From positions 1 through 45,761 of the forward strand of contig SVQV01000005.1 of the NCBI GenBank assembly GCA_015065175.1: 45,761 nt of DNA. The letters run 5' to 3'. Below, one piece after another: positions 33,622 through 42,631 of this stretch. Every line of letters starts with the position of its first letter. The first letter of the stretch is position 1. Below the pieces are notes generated by a model. The model was not told the origin of the DNA and did not search any database. It saw only the letters and a list, made by a program, of their open reading frames with translations. Origin of the DNA: Oscillospiraceae bacterium. Lineage in GTDB: Bacteria; Bacillota; Clostridia; Oscillospirales; CAG-272. The translations under genes and the position numbers were made by a program.

Positions 33622-35025
33622 ATGAACACGAGTGAAAAAATTATTGAGGAAAAACAGCCTCAAAAAAGAAAAATATTTCGCGGCTATAATAAAAAAACAG
33701 TCAGAGAGGCCTTAAGAATAGCGCTGCCTGCGCTTATTGAATCCTTTTTCATATCATTTGCGGGTCTTGTGGACACCCTTATGGTAAGCTCACTCGGCTC
33801 GGATGCGGTGGCATCCGTCGGGCTGACTACTCAGCCTAAATTTATAGGACTCGCTTTGTTTATAGCGTTGGGCGTGGCTACCTCCGCCGTTGTCGCGCGC
33901 AGATTCGGAGAAAATGACAGAGACGACGCAAACAAAACTCTGCTCTCCTCTCTTTCGCTTATGCTTATCGGCGCTATAGGAATTACCCTTTTATTCGTTC
34001 TCTGTACCGACAAAATAATATCCCTTAGCGGCTCCTCCGAAAACACACACGGGGACGCCGTGGATTATCTCAGAATTATCATGGGCGGTATGATATTTAA
34101 CTGTGTCCAGATAGTTATCAACAGCGCGCAGAGGGGCGCGGGAAACACCAAGATAACAATGACCACTAACCTGACCTCCAATGCGGTAAATGTCCTTTTC
34201 AACTATCTTCTTATAGGCGGTCATTTCGGCTTTCCTGCTCTCGGCATCAAGGGCGCGGCTATAGCTACCGTACTCGGCACTGTAGTCAGTTGCAGCATGA
34301 GCATAATTTCTATCTTCTACAAAAACAGATTTTTAAGCATTCCCTACATAATAAAAAGAAGACTGCTCCCCGCATGGCAGTCCTTCAAGGTTCTTTTTAA
34401 ATTTGGATACAGTGTTTTCTTGGAGCAGATTCTGGTGCGTATAGGTCTCGCATTAACGGCGGTAATGGCGGCAAAAATGGGAGACGCATCTATGGCGGCA
34501 CATCAGGTCGGAATGAATCTCCTGTCGCTATCTTTTGCTCTGGGAGACGGTCTGCAATCGGCATCTGTCGCGCTTGTCGGGCGTAGTCTCGGTCAGAAAA
34601 ATCCCGACTTAGCTAAGGAATACGGACGGACCTGCCAGGCACTCGGCGGCGCCATTTCGGTTGTATTGGCGCTTGTGTTCTTCTTCGGCGCAGACTTCAT
34701 TATGGGCTTGTTCTTCAAGAATGATCCCGACATTGTCGTAATAGGCAGAGGCATTATGTGGATGATAATCCCGACAGTGCTTTTCCAGATAAGAGAGGTC
34801 ATTTATATGGGGTGTCTTCGCGGCGCGGGCGACACTCTCTACACAGCGTTCGCCTCTACCATGTCGGTAACCATTTTAAGAACTATAGTCTCCTATACCT
34901 GCGCATTTCTCCTTGACTTCGCAATAATCGGTGTATGGGCAGGCGTCTTAGCCGATCAGATCGGTCGCTTTTTGTTCGGCTCGATCCGCTTCAAGAGAGG
35001 AAAATGGGTACACATCAAGGTCTGA
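33622..35025 (+). CDS. MATE family efflux transporter (second)
   Basis: 467 residues, about 12 transmembrane segments after a basic cytosolic N-terminus of about 30 residues (QPQKRKIFRGYNKKTVREA). MATE marks: ALPALIESFFISFAGLVDTLMVSSLG, NAVNVLFNYLLIGGHFGFPALGIKGAAIATV and MGCLRGAGDTLYTA. It probably exports a toxic or waste compound by cation antiport; the substrate is unknown. Its own consensus promoter and terminator make it a single-gene unit between repeat blocks 3 and 4. Confidence 0.92.
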   Translation: MNTSEKIIEEKQPQKRKIFRGYNKKTVREALRIALPALIESFFISFAGLVDTLMVSSLGSDAVASVGLTTQPKFIGLALFIALGVATSAVVARRFGENDRDDANKTLLSSLSLMLIGAIGITLLFVLCTDKIISLSGSSENTHGDAVDYLRIIMGGMIFNCVQIVINSAQRGAGNTKITMTTNLTSNAVNVLFNYLLIGGHFGFPALGIKGAAIATVLGTVVSCSMSIISIFYKNRFLSIPYIIKRRLLPAWQSFKVLFKFGYSVFLEQILVRIGLALTAVMAAKMGDASMAAHQVGMNLLSLSFALGDGLQSASVALVGRSLGQKNPDLAKEYGRTCQALGGAISVVLALVFFFGADFIMGLFFKNDPDIVVIGRGIMWMIIPTVLFQIREVIYMGCLRGAGDTLYTAFASTMSVTILRTIVSYTCAFLLDFAIIGVWAGVLADQIGRFLFGSIRFKRGKWVHIKV

Positions 35026-35040
35026 TTTCAAAAAAACAAT

Positions 35041-35088
35041 AAAAGCGTTTATGACAGATACATCAGGTCATAGACGCTTTTCCTTTTT
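35041..35088 (+). terminator. Terminator of the second MATE gene
   Basis: 15-bp stem AAAAGCGTTTATGAC / GTCATAGACGCTTTT with one G-U pair, followed by CCTTTTT. Confidence 0.85.
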
Positions 35089-35109
35089 GCTTGTGGTTAT
35101 GCCCAAAGG

Positions 35110-35457
35110 CGTCGCCCACACGGTGTGCTTCAAATTTTGATTTGTCGGTCTTTTTCTTGAGGGACTTTTTTGCAAAAAAGTCCCTCAAACTCTTCAAAAA
35201 ACCTTAAAGAAATATTTCTTGATTTAACCGTCGGACATTCTGCCGAGACCCTTCGCTTCACGTACTGGATGAGCTACAACTCTATAACAAATACTCAATC
35301 GCTTCCTTAAGAAGCAACCCATAAAAAATCTTTGTTTCTTCAAGCTGTGACGAAGTCACATCATAACTATGCGCAGCATATCATCACTCATAACTTGCCC
35401 GAAGGGCAATCATAACTGAGTCTGTTGCAGTGCAACAGACTCATAAATTGCAATTTA
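35110..35457. repeat. Mosaic repeat block 4
   Basis: Non-coding. The CACACGGTGTGCTTCAAATTTTGATTTGTCGG unit comes first here, then the 32-bp perfect palindrome (35157-35188), the tail ACTCTATAACAAATACTCAA, then the TCATAACT-joined hairpin array (TGTGAC-gaa-GTCACA, TTGCCC-gaa-GGGCAA, a GAGTCTGTTGC hairpin) and AAATTGCAATTT (35445-35456). There is no MITE-like element in the middle. It ends 6 nt before the stop of the PHP gene and may serve as its terminator. Confidence 0.88.
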
Positions 35458-35462
35458 CCGCA

Positions 35463-36485
35463 TCAGAAATTTTCGAATTCATCCCTGAAGAATCCCCTTG
35501 TATCTGCTGAGCCGCCGCGGAAATCGAAGGCACTAAGACGGACATATTTGGCGGCATCGGGAATTATGAAATCCGCGCTTGTTACGGGATTTTCTTCGTC
35601 TCCTATCACCTTGGCGGTTCTTTTGCCGCCGTCGTGCATAGTTATCTGTCTGACGGGCGAGGTCTCTATATGGACTTTGTTTCCGTCAAAAACAAGCTCT
35701 TTTATTAGGGGTCCCATGGAAGAATAGAAGTCTCCCCTTTCAAGCGCTTCTATTACCGACTGATAGCTCAGTTCTCGGCTGAGTATCATAGTAAACGCGC
35801 CGAAGGAATCGGATGCGGGACTGTCTAAGGGAGCTGCATTGTGATTATCATCCGCGCTGTGAACGAAGATCCGCCTTCCGCTGCGAAGCATCCTATCATA
35901 AAGATTTGCGTTATACTCGGCGCGGTTTAAAAGATAGGAGCCGTAATTGCACATCTCCATTGAAAAGAAGCCCTCATACTCCATTATCCGCTCATAGTCC
36001 TCCATTGACCACGTCGGGTGATTATATGTGCAAATATAGCCGTTTTCTTTCGCGGTCCTTATAAAGCTATTTATATATTCGGTGTCATATCTGCGTTTTT
36101 CCTGCGAGCCGACCTTCTGTAGCAGGTCTTTCTCCTCTTTGCCGATATATTTACAGTATTCATCATTGAAATTTATATACTTTAAATTATGCGGCTCCTT
36201 TGCTAAGAGATTTATGTGTATCTCCGGTTTGTATATTCTGTATACGTCATAACCGGATGTCGGACGTATGTATGCCTCATATCCTGTTATCATAAGAAAG
36301 TCATTTTCGCTCATCTCACTGTAATCGTAAGGCGCTTCATGATCGGTTATTGCAAGCACGGAATATCCCTGCTCCTTGTAGATTTTTTTAAGCTCCGAGG
36401 GCGAAAGCTTGCCGTCAGATCTTGTGCTGTGGCAATGAAGGTTTGCCTTGTATTGCGCTACACTCTTTTTTATATATTCGTACAT
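35463..36485 (-). CDS. PHP-domain phosphoesterase
   Basis: 340-residue metal-dependent hydrolase of the polymerase-and-histidinol-phosphatase family. The metal motifs are NLHCHSTRSDG (His17, His19, Asp24), AITDHE, YNHPTW and HSADDNH. It is free-standing, not fused to a polymerase; relatives act on phosphate monoesters or 3',5'-nucleotides. The C-terminal 80 or so residues (KELVFDGNKVHIETSPVRQITM...) are a beta-rich extra domain. It starts 15 nt after the inositol-monophosphatase-like gene behind GAGGTG, so the two phosphatases form an operon and may act in sequence. Confidence 0.86.
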   Translation of the reverse strand: MYEYIKKSVAQYKANLHCHSTRSDGKLSPSELKKIYKEQGYSVLAITDHEAPYDYSEMSENDFLMITGYEAYIRPTSGYDVYRIYKPEIHINLLAKEPHNLKYINFNDEYCKYIGKEEKDLLQKVGSQEKRRYDTEYINSFIRTAKENGYICTYNHPTWSMEDYERIMEYEGFFSMEMCNYGSYLLNRAEYNANLYDRMLRSGRRIFVHSADDNHNAAPLDSPASDSFGAFTMILSRELSYQSVIEALERGDFYSSMGPLIKELVFDGNKVHIETSPVRQITMHDGGKRTAKVIGDEENPVTSADFIIPDAAKYVRLSAFDFRGGSADTRGFFRDEFENF

Positions 36486-36500
36486 TTTTCACACCTCTTT

Positions 36501-37268
36501 TTATATTCCCAACAGAACCGAAAGATGCGCCTTATCCGAGACGGCTATCACCGCGGAGGAAGAGCCGTTGTATTCCTCTCCGTCAAGACCGCAGACATAT
36601 GCGCCCGCCTCCTTTGCAAGCAGCACGCCGGGGGCAATATCCCATAGATTTTTTGTAAATATTACTGTCGCATCTGTTCTTCCGCAGGCGACCGAGCTGA
36701 AATCCATACACGCCGCGCCGAACATTTTTATGCGCATAAAGCCATGGATCGAGCGCTCGAGCATTTTTGCCTGCTCTTTCATATCCTCCTCGCTCTTATG
36801 TAAAAAATCGCCGAAGGAAACTATAGACTGTGCGCTCTTTCTGTGCTTGACAAAAATCCTCTCTCCGTTTTTATATGCGCCCTCGCCCGAAACGGCATGG
36901 AAAAGCTCGTCAAAGGTCGGCAAATATATCATACTCATAACGGTCTGTCGGTTTTCAATCAATGCGCATTGAATACCGTATATCTTTATCCCTCTCGCCA
37001 TATTTACGGTCCCGTCTATCGGGTCCATTGTCCAGAGTCTGCCGCTCTCTCCGCCGCTTTCGCCCTGTTCTTCTCCGTATATGGCATCGTGCGGATATTT
37101 CTCCTTTATACGCGCGCGAAGAAATTTCTCTATTTCAATATCCGCAGACGTAACAAGGTCGAACTCTCCCTTGCCCATAACATTTGTATGAGACTTGGGA
37201 TATATCTCCCTGTAAGACGTCATCATATTCTCTTTTAAAAATTCAAGCTCTTGCGTGTATTTCTTCAT
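36501..37268 (-). CDS. Inositol monophosphatase family protein
   Basis: 255-residue Mg2+-dependent sugar/inositol phosphatase. Metal motifs: GEE (65-67), DPIDGT (82-87) and WDIAPGVLLAKEAGA near residue 208; VTSADIEIEKFL is also typical. Members hydrolyse myo-inositol-1-phosphate, fructose-1,6-bisphosphate or PAP. It is the first gene of a two-gene unit with the PHP phosphoesterase and has its own promoter, back to back with that of the ABC-F gene. The substrate is not decided by the sequence. Confidence 0.88.
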   Translation of the reverse strand: MKKYTQELEFLKENMMTSYREIYPKSHTNVMGKGEFDLVTSADIEIEKFLRARIKEKYPHDAIYGEEQGESGGESGRLWTMDPIDGTVNMARGIKIYGIQCALIENRQTVMSMIYLPTFDELFHAVSGEGAYKNGERIFVKHRKSAQSIVSFGDFLHKSEEDMKEQAKMLERSIHGFMRIKMFGAACMDFSSVACGRTDATVIFTKNLWDIAPGVLLAKEAGAYVCGLDGEEYNGSSSAVIAVSDKAHLSVLLGI

Positions 37269-37304
37269 TCTCTTTCCTCATATCTTTAAAATTCAACCCT
37301 TAAT

Positions 37305-37333
37305 ATTGTAGCAAAAAGAAAAAACAATGTCAA
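37305..37333 (-). promoter_or_regulatory. Promoter of the IMPase-PHP operon
   Basis: TTGACA, 17 bp, TACAAT on the minus strand. Confidence 0.85.
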
Positions 37334-37364
37334 GGAGTCTTTTTATTATAGTACGCTTTTAGGA

Positions 37365-37393
37365 TTGACTTTTTTGCTTTTATTTGGTATACT
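37365..37393 (+). promoter_or_regulatory. Promoter of the ABC-F gene
   Basis: TTGACT, 17 bp, TATACT, 42 nt before the start codon. Confidence 0.82.
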
Positions 37394-37435
37394 ATGGATT
37401 GTGTGTTTTGATTACTGAAAAATGGAGAAAGATAA

Positions 37436-39043
37436 ATGATTACAATAACCGATTTAAGCTTTCAGTTTGGCGGACAGATACTGTTCAAGGACGTCAACCT
37501 GAAATTCACAGAGGGCAACTGCTATGGCATCATAGGCGCGAACGGCGCGGGCAAATCCACCTTTTTGAAGCTCCTCTGCGGAGAATTAGAGCCGACGAAG
37601 GGAGATGTATCAATTCCCGAGGATGTAAGAATGTCGGTTCTTCGTCAGGACCACTTCGCTTTTGACGAATACACCGTGCTTGACACGGTAATTTACGGCA
37701 ACAAAAAGCTGTATGACATAATGAAGGAAAAGGACGCGCTTTACGCAAAAGAAGACTTTTCCGAGGAGGACGGAATACGCGCCTCTGAGCTTGAAGCCGA
37801 TTTTGCCGAAATGAACGGCTGGGAAGCCGAGTCGGACGCTTCAAAGCTACTACAGGGTCTTGGACTTGACGTTGAAATTATCTATTCGCCTATGTCCGAG
37901 CTTACCGAAAGTGAGAAGGTCAAGGTTTTGCTTGCTCAGGCGCTTTTCGGAAATCCCGATATAATCCTGCTCGACGAGCCTACAAACGGTCTTGATATAG
38001 ATGCGGTCATCTGGCTTGAGGACTTTCTTTCGGACTATTTCGGTACGGTTTTAGTCGTATCCCATGACCGCCATTTCTTAAATGACGTATGCACCAATAT
38101 AGTCGATATCGACTACTCCGAAATAAAGCTCTATGTGGGCAACTATGAATTCTGGTATGAGTCCAGCCAGCTTATCCAGAAAATGATAAAGCAGCAGAAC
38201 AAGAAAAACGAGGAAAAAATCAAGGAGCTTCAGGAATTTATTTCACGCTTCTCGGCAAACAAATCAAAGTCCCGTCAGGCGACCTCGAGAAGAAAGCTTC
38301 TCTCGAAGCTTACTGTAGAAGAATTGCCCGCATCCTCCCGACGTTATCCGTTTATCGGATTTGACATGGACAGAGAGGCAGGAAAGGACATTCTTTCGGT
38401 CGAAGGACTTACAAAGTACGCTCCCGACGGCACTCCCCTCTTTAAAGACCTTTCCTTCTATGTAAACCACGGAGACAAAATAGCGTTTGTAGGAAACGAG
38501 CTTGCCGTTACCGCGCTTTTCCGCATACTTATGGGAGAGGAGGAAGCCGACAGCGGAAGCTTCAAGTGGGGCGTAAGCATCACTACCTCCTATTTCCCGC
38601 ACGATAACAGTGAATACTTCAACAACTGCACCGACAGCATCCTCAACTGGATGAGAAAATATTCAAAGGACCAGACAGAGACCTATCTGCGCGGATTCCT
38701 CGGAAGAATGCTCTTCTCGGCAGACAGTGTATTCAAGCCTGTAAACGTTCTTTCCGGCGGTGAGAAGGTACGCTGTATGTTCTCGCGAATGATGCTTTTC
38801 GGCTCTAATGTGCTATTACTCGATCAGCCGACAAACCACTTAGACCTCGAATCCATCACCGCAGTCAACAACGGTCTTTCCGACTTCAAGGGCAACCTCT
38901 TATTCTCCTCCCACGACTACGAGCTTGTAAACACAGTCGCCAACAGAATTATAGAGCTGTCCCCCGAAAAGATTGTGGACAGAAGCGAAAGCTATGAGGA
39001 TTTTCTCGCATACAAAAAATCTCTTGAAGAAAACGCTCAGTAA
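37436..39043 (+). CDS. ABC-F family ATPase with degenerate second ATPase site
   Basis: 535 residues, no membrane segments; two ABC domains joined by a charged helical linker (about 240-290). ABC-F proteins act on the ribosome, as translation factors or antibiotic-resistance proteins. NBD1 has an intact Walker A (GANGAGKST, 34-42) and LLDEPTNGLD, but its signature is LTESEKVKV. NBD2 keeps the signature LSGGEKVRC, but its Walker A is GNELAVTA (353-360, no lysine) and its Walker B ends DQPTNHLD (Gln464 instead of the catalytic Glu). The arrangement resembles the YkpA-like subgroup. It is a single gene with promoter and terminator. Confidence 0.88.
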   Translation: MITITDLSFQFGGQILFKDVNLKFTEGNCYGIIGANGAGKSTFLKLLCGELEPTKGDVSIPEDVRMSVLRQDHFAFDEYTVLDTVIYGNKKLYDIMKEKDALYAKEDFSEEDGIRASELEADFAEMNGWEAESDASKLLQGLGLDVEIIYSPMSELTESEKVKVLLAQALFGNPDIILLDEPTNGLDIDAVIWLEDFLSDYFGTVLVVSHDRHFLNDVCTNIVDIDYSEIKLYVGNYEFWYESSQLIQKMIKQQNKKNEEKIKELQEFISRFSANKSKSRQATSRRKLLSKLTVEELPASSRRYPFIGFDMDREAGKDILSVEGLTKYAPDGTPLFKDLSFYVNHGDKIAFVGNELAVTALFRILMGEEEADSGSFKWGVSITTSYFPHDNSEYFNNCTDSILNWMRKYSKDQTETYLRGFLGRMLFSADSVFKPVNVLSGGEKVRCMFSRMMLFGSNVLLLDQPTNHLDLESITAVNNGLSDFKGNLLFSSHDYELVNTVANRIIELSPEKIVDRSESYEDFLAYKKSLEENAQ

Positions 39044-39054
39044 ATTTAACAAAG

Positions 39055-39102
39055 AAGCGCACAGCCGATCCCGAAGGAAAGGCTGTGCGCTTTATTATTT
39101 AG
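39055..39102 (+). terminator. ABC-F gene terminator
   Basis: Perfect 12-bp stem AAGCGCACAGCC / GGCTGTGCGCTT followed by TATTATTT, 12 nt after the stop codon. It can also serve the converging large gene. Confidence 0.88.
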
Positions 39103-39114
39103 TTATGTCTTTTA

Positions 39115-42100
39115 TCATCCCCAGATACTTATATCATAATCAACACCGAATATTTCGGAAAGTGCATCAATAGCTTTCTTCTGATAAGACTTTGTCGCCT
39201 GCTCATAGTTCTTTTCGAACGCGATCTCAAGAGAACCTATATCAAACTCGGAAAGCTTTCTGTCACTCAAGTCTATAGAAATTACCTGAACCGCATTACA
39301 AACCGCTCTCGAAGAAATGATAGTCTTTACGAACGCATAAGCAGTGGTATTCAAGGTGCTGTCACCGTCACCGGCAAACAAGTTCTTAGCATTCTTATTA
39401 ATGAATACGAGGGAGAAGAGCGATCTTACAGCCGCTCTGTCTTCAGGCTTGACCTCTTCGGAAAGAGAGTTGAACAATACTCCCAAGCCCTCTGCAAGAC
39501 CACCTGCATATTCTTCCTTTATACCGTACTCCATAAGCAGATCTGCATCACAGACATAGGACAACGCTTTAGCCGAGGTTGTGGAGATATTACCCATCAT
39601 AGCCTCGATAGCCGCAAACTTTTCTTCTGCCGACGCATCACTTGTGAGGATCATAATATTAACGAGCATCTCACCTGTTGCGCCGAAGAAGTTCTCATAT
39701 CCGGGCTCTTCTGTCTCAGGAACTTCGGGTTCTTCGGGTGCTACGGTTACAGGGGCTTCCGTTACAGGCACTGTAGTTACAGGAGCCTCTGTTACAAGCG
39801 CTGTTGTAACTGCTGTTACGGGAGCGGTTGTAACTGCCGCTGTTGTAACGGGTGCAGCTGTTGTAACTGCCGCAGTTGTCGCAGGAGCTTCGGTTACGGG
39901 AGCATCTGTTACAGGAGCTACCGTTACAGGAGCTTCAGTTGTGGGAGCTACTGTTACCTCAGGCTCTGTATCTGTATTACCCTCGCTGGGTTTGTTCTCG
40001 TTTTCCTGCTTTTCCTGTTCCTTCTTAGCTTCTTCTCTTGCCTTAATTACATCGTTTGAAATAGCCTCAGCCATATCAATGAGCTTATCCTTGGAAACGG
40101 GAATGCGGTCTGCTACTATGTCACAGGAAAGGATAGACTTTGTAAGAAGGCTCGCCTTTTCGCTGCCGCTCTCGGAAATTTCGGTGATACCGTCAAGAAT
40201 AACACCGGTCTGTTTCATAATAACATTCATGTTTTCCATGACATTATCATTTTTTACAAGCACTGTGGAAAGTGTCGAAACCGCCTTAGCAATTTTTTCT
40301 ACAGCCTTGGCAGCTGCCTGGTTTGCAGCCTTCTGCTGTTCCTTCTCAGCCTTTTCTTTTTCCTTCTCTGCTTCTTTCTCGGCCTTTTCCTGTTCCTTAT
40401 CCTTCTTCTTATCTGCCTTCTGCTGTTCCTTTTCTTCCTTCTTGTCGTCCTTCTCCTGCTCCTTATCTTCCTTGTCCTTATCCTTGTTGCCATTATTGAC
40501 TATAGGAGCAAAATCGTCTTCTTCTGTGAAGAGAATGTCGGATACAACGGGAATTTCGGTCGGGAAATTCTCAGGCTTCGAAGCAAGCTTAGGCTGAAGC
40601 TCTACACCGTTTTCAACGTCTTTTTCCATTTTTGCGCTAAGAGACTGAGATATCTTTTCGCTATCCTCAGCAGAGCCTGCCATATCAAGAGTAAGCTCCA
40701 TAACCTTAACCTTTGCTTCCTCGGCATTGCCCTTGCCCTCAAAGATAGCATCAGCCTGCTCACGGAGAAGCTTCATCAAAGCAGCAGCATAAGCCGCGCC
40801 TGACATCTTGCCCTCATTCTTCTTAACTGTAAGAGAGCCGTCGGCGTTTTTGGTTGCGTCAAGTGTTACGAACTCGCCAATGTTCTCGGCATTCTTAAAA
40901 GTCACAAGGAATGAATCACTGCGAGTGTAAGCCTTGCTTTCACCGTATGAAATAACGGTTATACTATCAAACTTTACACGCTTTGTTACTATTTCGGATT
41001 CTTCATTTTCAATATATGCGGTGTATTCCGTAAAGAAGTCTGCGACCTCCTCATCGGTGATATCGCTTCTTCCGTTAAACTCATAAGAAATACCTACAGC
41101 AAGACAGTATTTCTCTGTATCGGAAATTTTAAGAGCATAATTTGCGCATATCTTATCCATTTTACCTGTAAGCACATCTGTCATTTCGCTTACAGAAAGA
41201 TCTGCCATTGCGTTAAGCTCGCCTGCTACCTCTGACGTAAAATTAGAATGAAGTGCTTCCTTGGATTCGGGAATGTTCATGACCTTTGCCGCCGCGCGCA
41301 GACCTATATTGATTATCTCGGGTACGAGAACGGTCATTCTCGGGTTATCGTAAAGAGGAACTGCCATGGAGGATACAACACCGTCCTGCTGCATGAGTGT
41401 CATAAGCTCTTCGGTATTGCCTATCTTTGTAAGCATTCCGCTGTCAACGACCGCATCCGCCAAGGAAACGAGTGTATGCAAATCCTCCTCGATATTATCC
41501 TTCGAAGATGTTGCGAATATCTTGAGCAAAGCATCAAATGCGCCTGTAATCATCTCATTCATAACAGGCTTCTTCATTCCGAGGAATTCATTGCCTTCAA
41601 TCCAAGCTTTACTTGCAGAGGAAAGAACCTCGGGCAATATTCCCATAAGAATTTCGGATTCTGTAGCAGCCGCCTCTATATTATAGAGAGCATCTACCTG
41701 CGCATCCCCTATATTATCGACCTTAACGCCCTTGAATGCGGTAGCGGAAAGCGCCGCATCAAGCATGTGCGAAAGCTCGTTCTTGAGAACTATCTTCTCG
41801 CCGTTCAGCTTTGCCGAAGAAAGAGTTCCGTAAAGCCATTTTCCGCCAAGAGCCTGTGTTCCGGCAAAGAGAGGAGAGGAGTCTACGCCATCGGCATATC
41901 CCTTTGCGGTAATAACGGCATCTGCACCGCTTATCCCGTCCAGATCCTTCTCGGTTATCTCAAGAGAAGCAACCGTATCCACCAAGCCGACTACGGGTGT
42001 GTAAACGCCAACAATAAGTACGAGGGCTACGACTGCGCCGATAAGCGCGCCAAACACCTTATGCTGAACGCCTGACTGCTTTTCGTCAAGCGGCTTCACT

Positions 42101-42471
42101 GCCTTCTTTAAAAAGTGGTAGGCTATCAAAAGCAAAAGCGAAAGCACTATAAAGCATACAGCGAAAACAAACGGTGCCGCCACAGAGTATGCAAGAGTGC
42201 CGGGCAAAGCCTCAAGAGTGGGCATGGACGCAAGCGTCTCTTCGGTTATTCCCGCCTTTGCAAGCAATGAAATAATAAGCGCTCCCACGGGTTTAGCCAC
42301 TGTCTTTGAAACAGCGAATGCTATCGGAATGGAAAGAAAGAAAGCAACAAGAATCGTGCCAAGCTTTACAGCAGCCTTCACTGTCTTTCTGAACATTCCA
42401 AACAAAACCGCAAGAACAAATATTATTATTGCGGGAACGGAAATCAACAGATTAATAAGTGTGATATTCAT
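39115..42471 (-). CDS. Large CvpA-like membrane protein with Lys/Glu coil and Thr/Pro/Ala repeats
   Basis: 1118 residues. Residues about 1-175 hold four or five transmembrane segments in a CvpA-like layout (LLISVPAIIIFVLAVLFGMF, AVKLGTILVAFFLSIPIAFA, YSVAAPFVFAVCFIVLSLLLL, GALIGAVVALVLIVGVYTPVVG). A long helical extracytoplasmic region follows. About 660-724 is a Lys/Glu/Gln-rich coil (KDKEDKEQEKDDKKEEKEQQ), and about 832-915 is an imperfect pentapeptide tract (APVTV, APVTD, APVTE, TTAAP), probably an extended wall-spanning linker before a C-terminal domain (918-1118). It is alone behind a good promoter. The role is unknown; an envelope or division-septum function is a guess. Confidence 0.65.
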   Translation of the reverse strand: MNITLINLLISVPAIIIFVLAVLFGMFRKTVKAAVKLGTILVAFFLSIPIAFAVSKTVAKPVGALIISLLAKAGITEETLASMPTLEALPGTLAYSVAAPFVFAVCFIVLSLLLLIAYHFLKKAVKPLDEKQSGVQHKVFGALIGAVVALVLIVGVYTPVVGLVDTVASLEITEKDLDGISGADAVITAKGYADGVDSSPLFAGTQALGGKWLYGTLSSAKLNGEKIVLKNELSHMLDAALSATAFKGVKVDNIGDAQVDALYNIEAAATESEILMGILPEVLSSASKAWIEGNEFLGMKKPVMNEMITGAFDALLKIFATSSKDNIEEDLHTLVSLADAVVDSGMLTKIGNTEELMTLMQQDGVVSSMAVPLYDNPRMTVLVPEIINIGLRAAAKVMNIPESKEALHSNFTSEVAGELNAMADLSVSEMTDVLTGKMDKICANYALKISDTEKYCLAVGISYEFNGRSDITDEEVADFFTEYTAYIENEESEIVTKRVKFDSITVISYGESKAYTRSDSFLVTFKNAENIGEFVTLDATKNADGSLTVKKNEGKMSGAAYAAALMKLLREQADAIFEGKGNAEEAKVKVMELTLDMAGSAEDSEKISQSLSAKMEKDVENGVELQPKLASKPENFPTEIPVVSDILFTEEDDFAPIVNNGNKDKDKEDKEQEKDDKKEEKEQQKADKKKDKEQEKAEKEAEKEKEKAEKEQQKAANQAAAKAVEKIAKAVSTLSTVLVKNDNVMENMNVIMKQTGVILDGITEISESGSEKASLLTKSILSCDIVADRIPVSKDKLIDMAEAISNDVIKAREEAKKEQEKQENENKPSEGNTDTEPEVTVAPTTEAPVTVAPVTDAPVTEAPATTAAVTTAAPVTTAAVTTAPVTAVTTALVTEAPVTTVPVTEAPVTVAPEEPEVPETEEPGYENFFGATGEMLVNIMILTSDASAEEKFAAIEAMMGNISTTSAKALSYVCDADLLMEYGIKEEYAGGLAEGLGVLFNSLSEEVKPEDRAAVRSLFSLVFINKNAKNLFAGDGDSTLNTTAYAFVKTIISSRAVCNAVQVISIDLSDRKLSEFDIGSLEIAFEKNYEQATKSYQKKAIDALSEIFGVDYDISIWG
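39725..39980. repeat. Degenerate tandem repeat in the large membrane-protein gene
   Basis: GTTACAGGAGC-type units of about 15 bp encode the APVT[VED] pentapeptides (GTTACAGGGGCTTCC, GTTACAGGAGCCTCT, GTAACGGGTGCAGCT). They stay in frame, so length variation by slippage is possible without breaking the gene. Confidence 0.75.
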
Positions 42472-42537
42472 AAAATTTTCTCCTTTGTTTTTTTTCTGAT
42501 ACAGTCATTTTTGAAATAGTCTTATTTCTCATAATAT

Positions 42538-42565
42538 ATTATATACCTTTCTCAAATTTTGTCAA
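42538..42565 (-). promoter_or_regulatory. Promoter of the large CvpA-like gene
   Basis: TTGACA, 16 bp, TATAAT on the minus strand, about 70 nt before the start codon; ribosome site AAAGGAG. Confidence 0.82.
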
Positions 42566-42631
42566 TAGTTTTTCAGTAATTTTTTGTTCACAATTGTAAA
42601 TTTTATCGTTTTTTTGCAAAAATGCAAACAA

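Noticed and set aside
39581-40597. 338-codon plus-strand ORF rich in Ser, Val and Thr
   Set aside because: It is the mirror of the low-complexity coding tract of the large CvpA-like gene; it has no ribosome site or domain.
41248-42075. 275-codon plus-strand ORF opposite the large membrane-protein gene
   Set aside because: Shadow of a real gene: no ribosome site, no domain, and the codon pattern of the minus-strand frame explains it.
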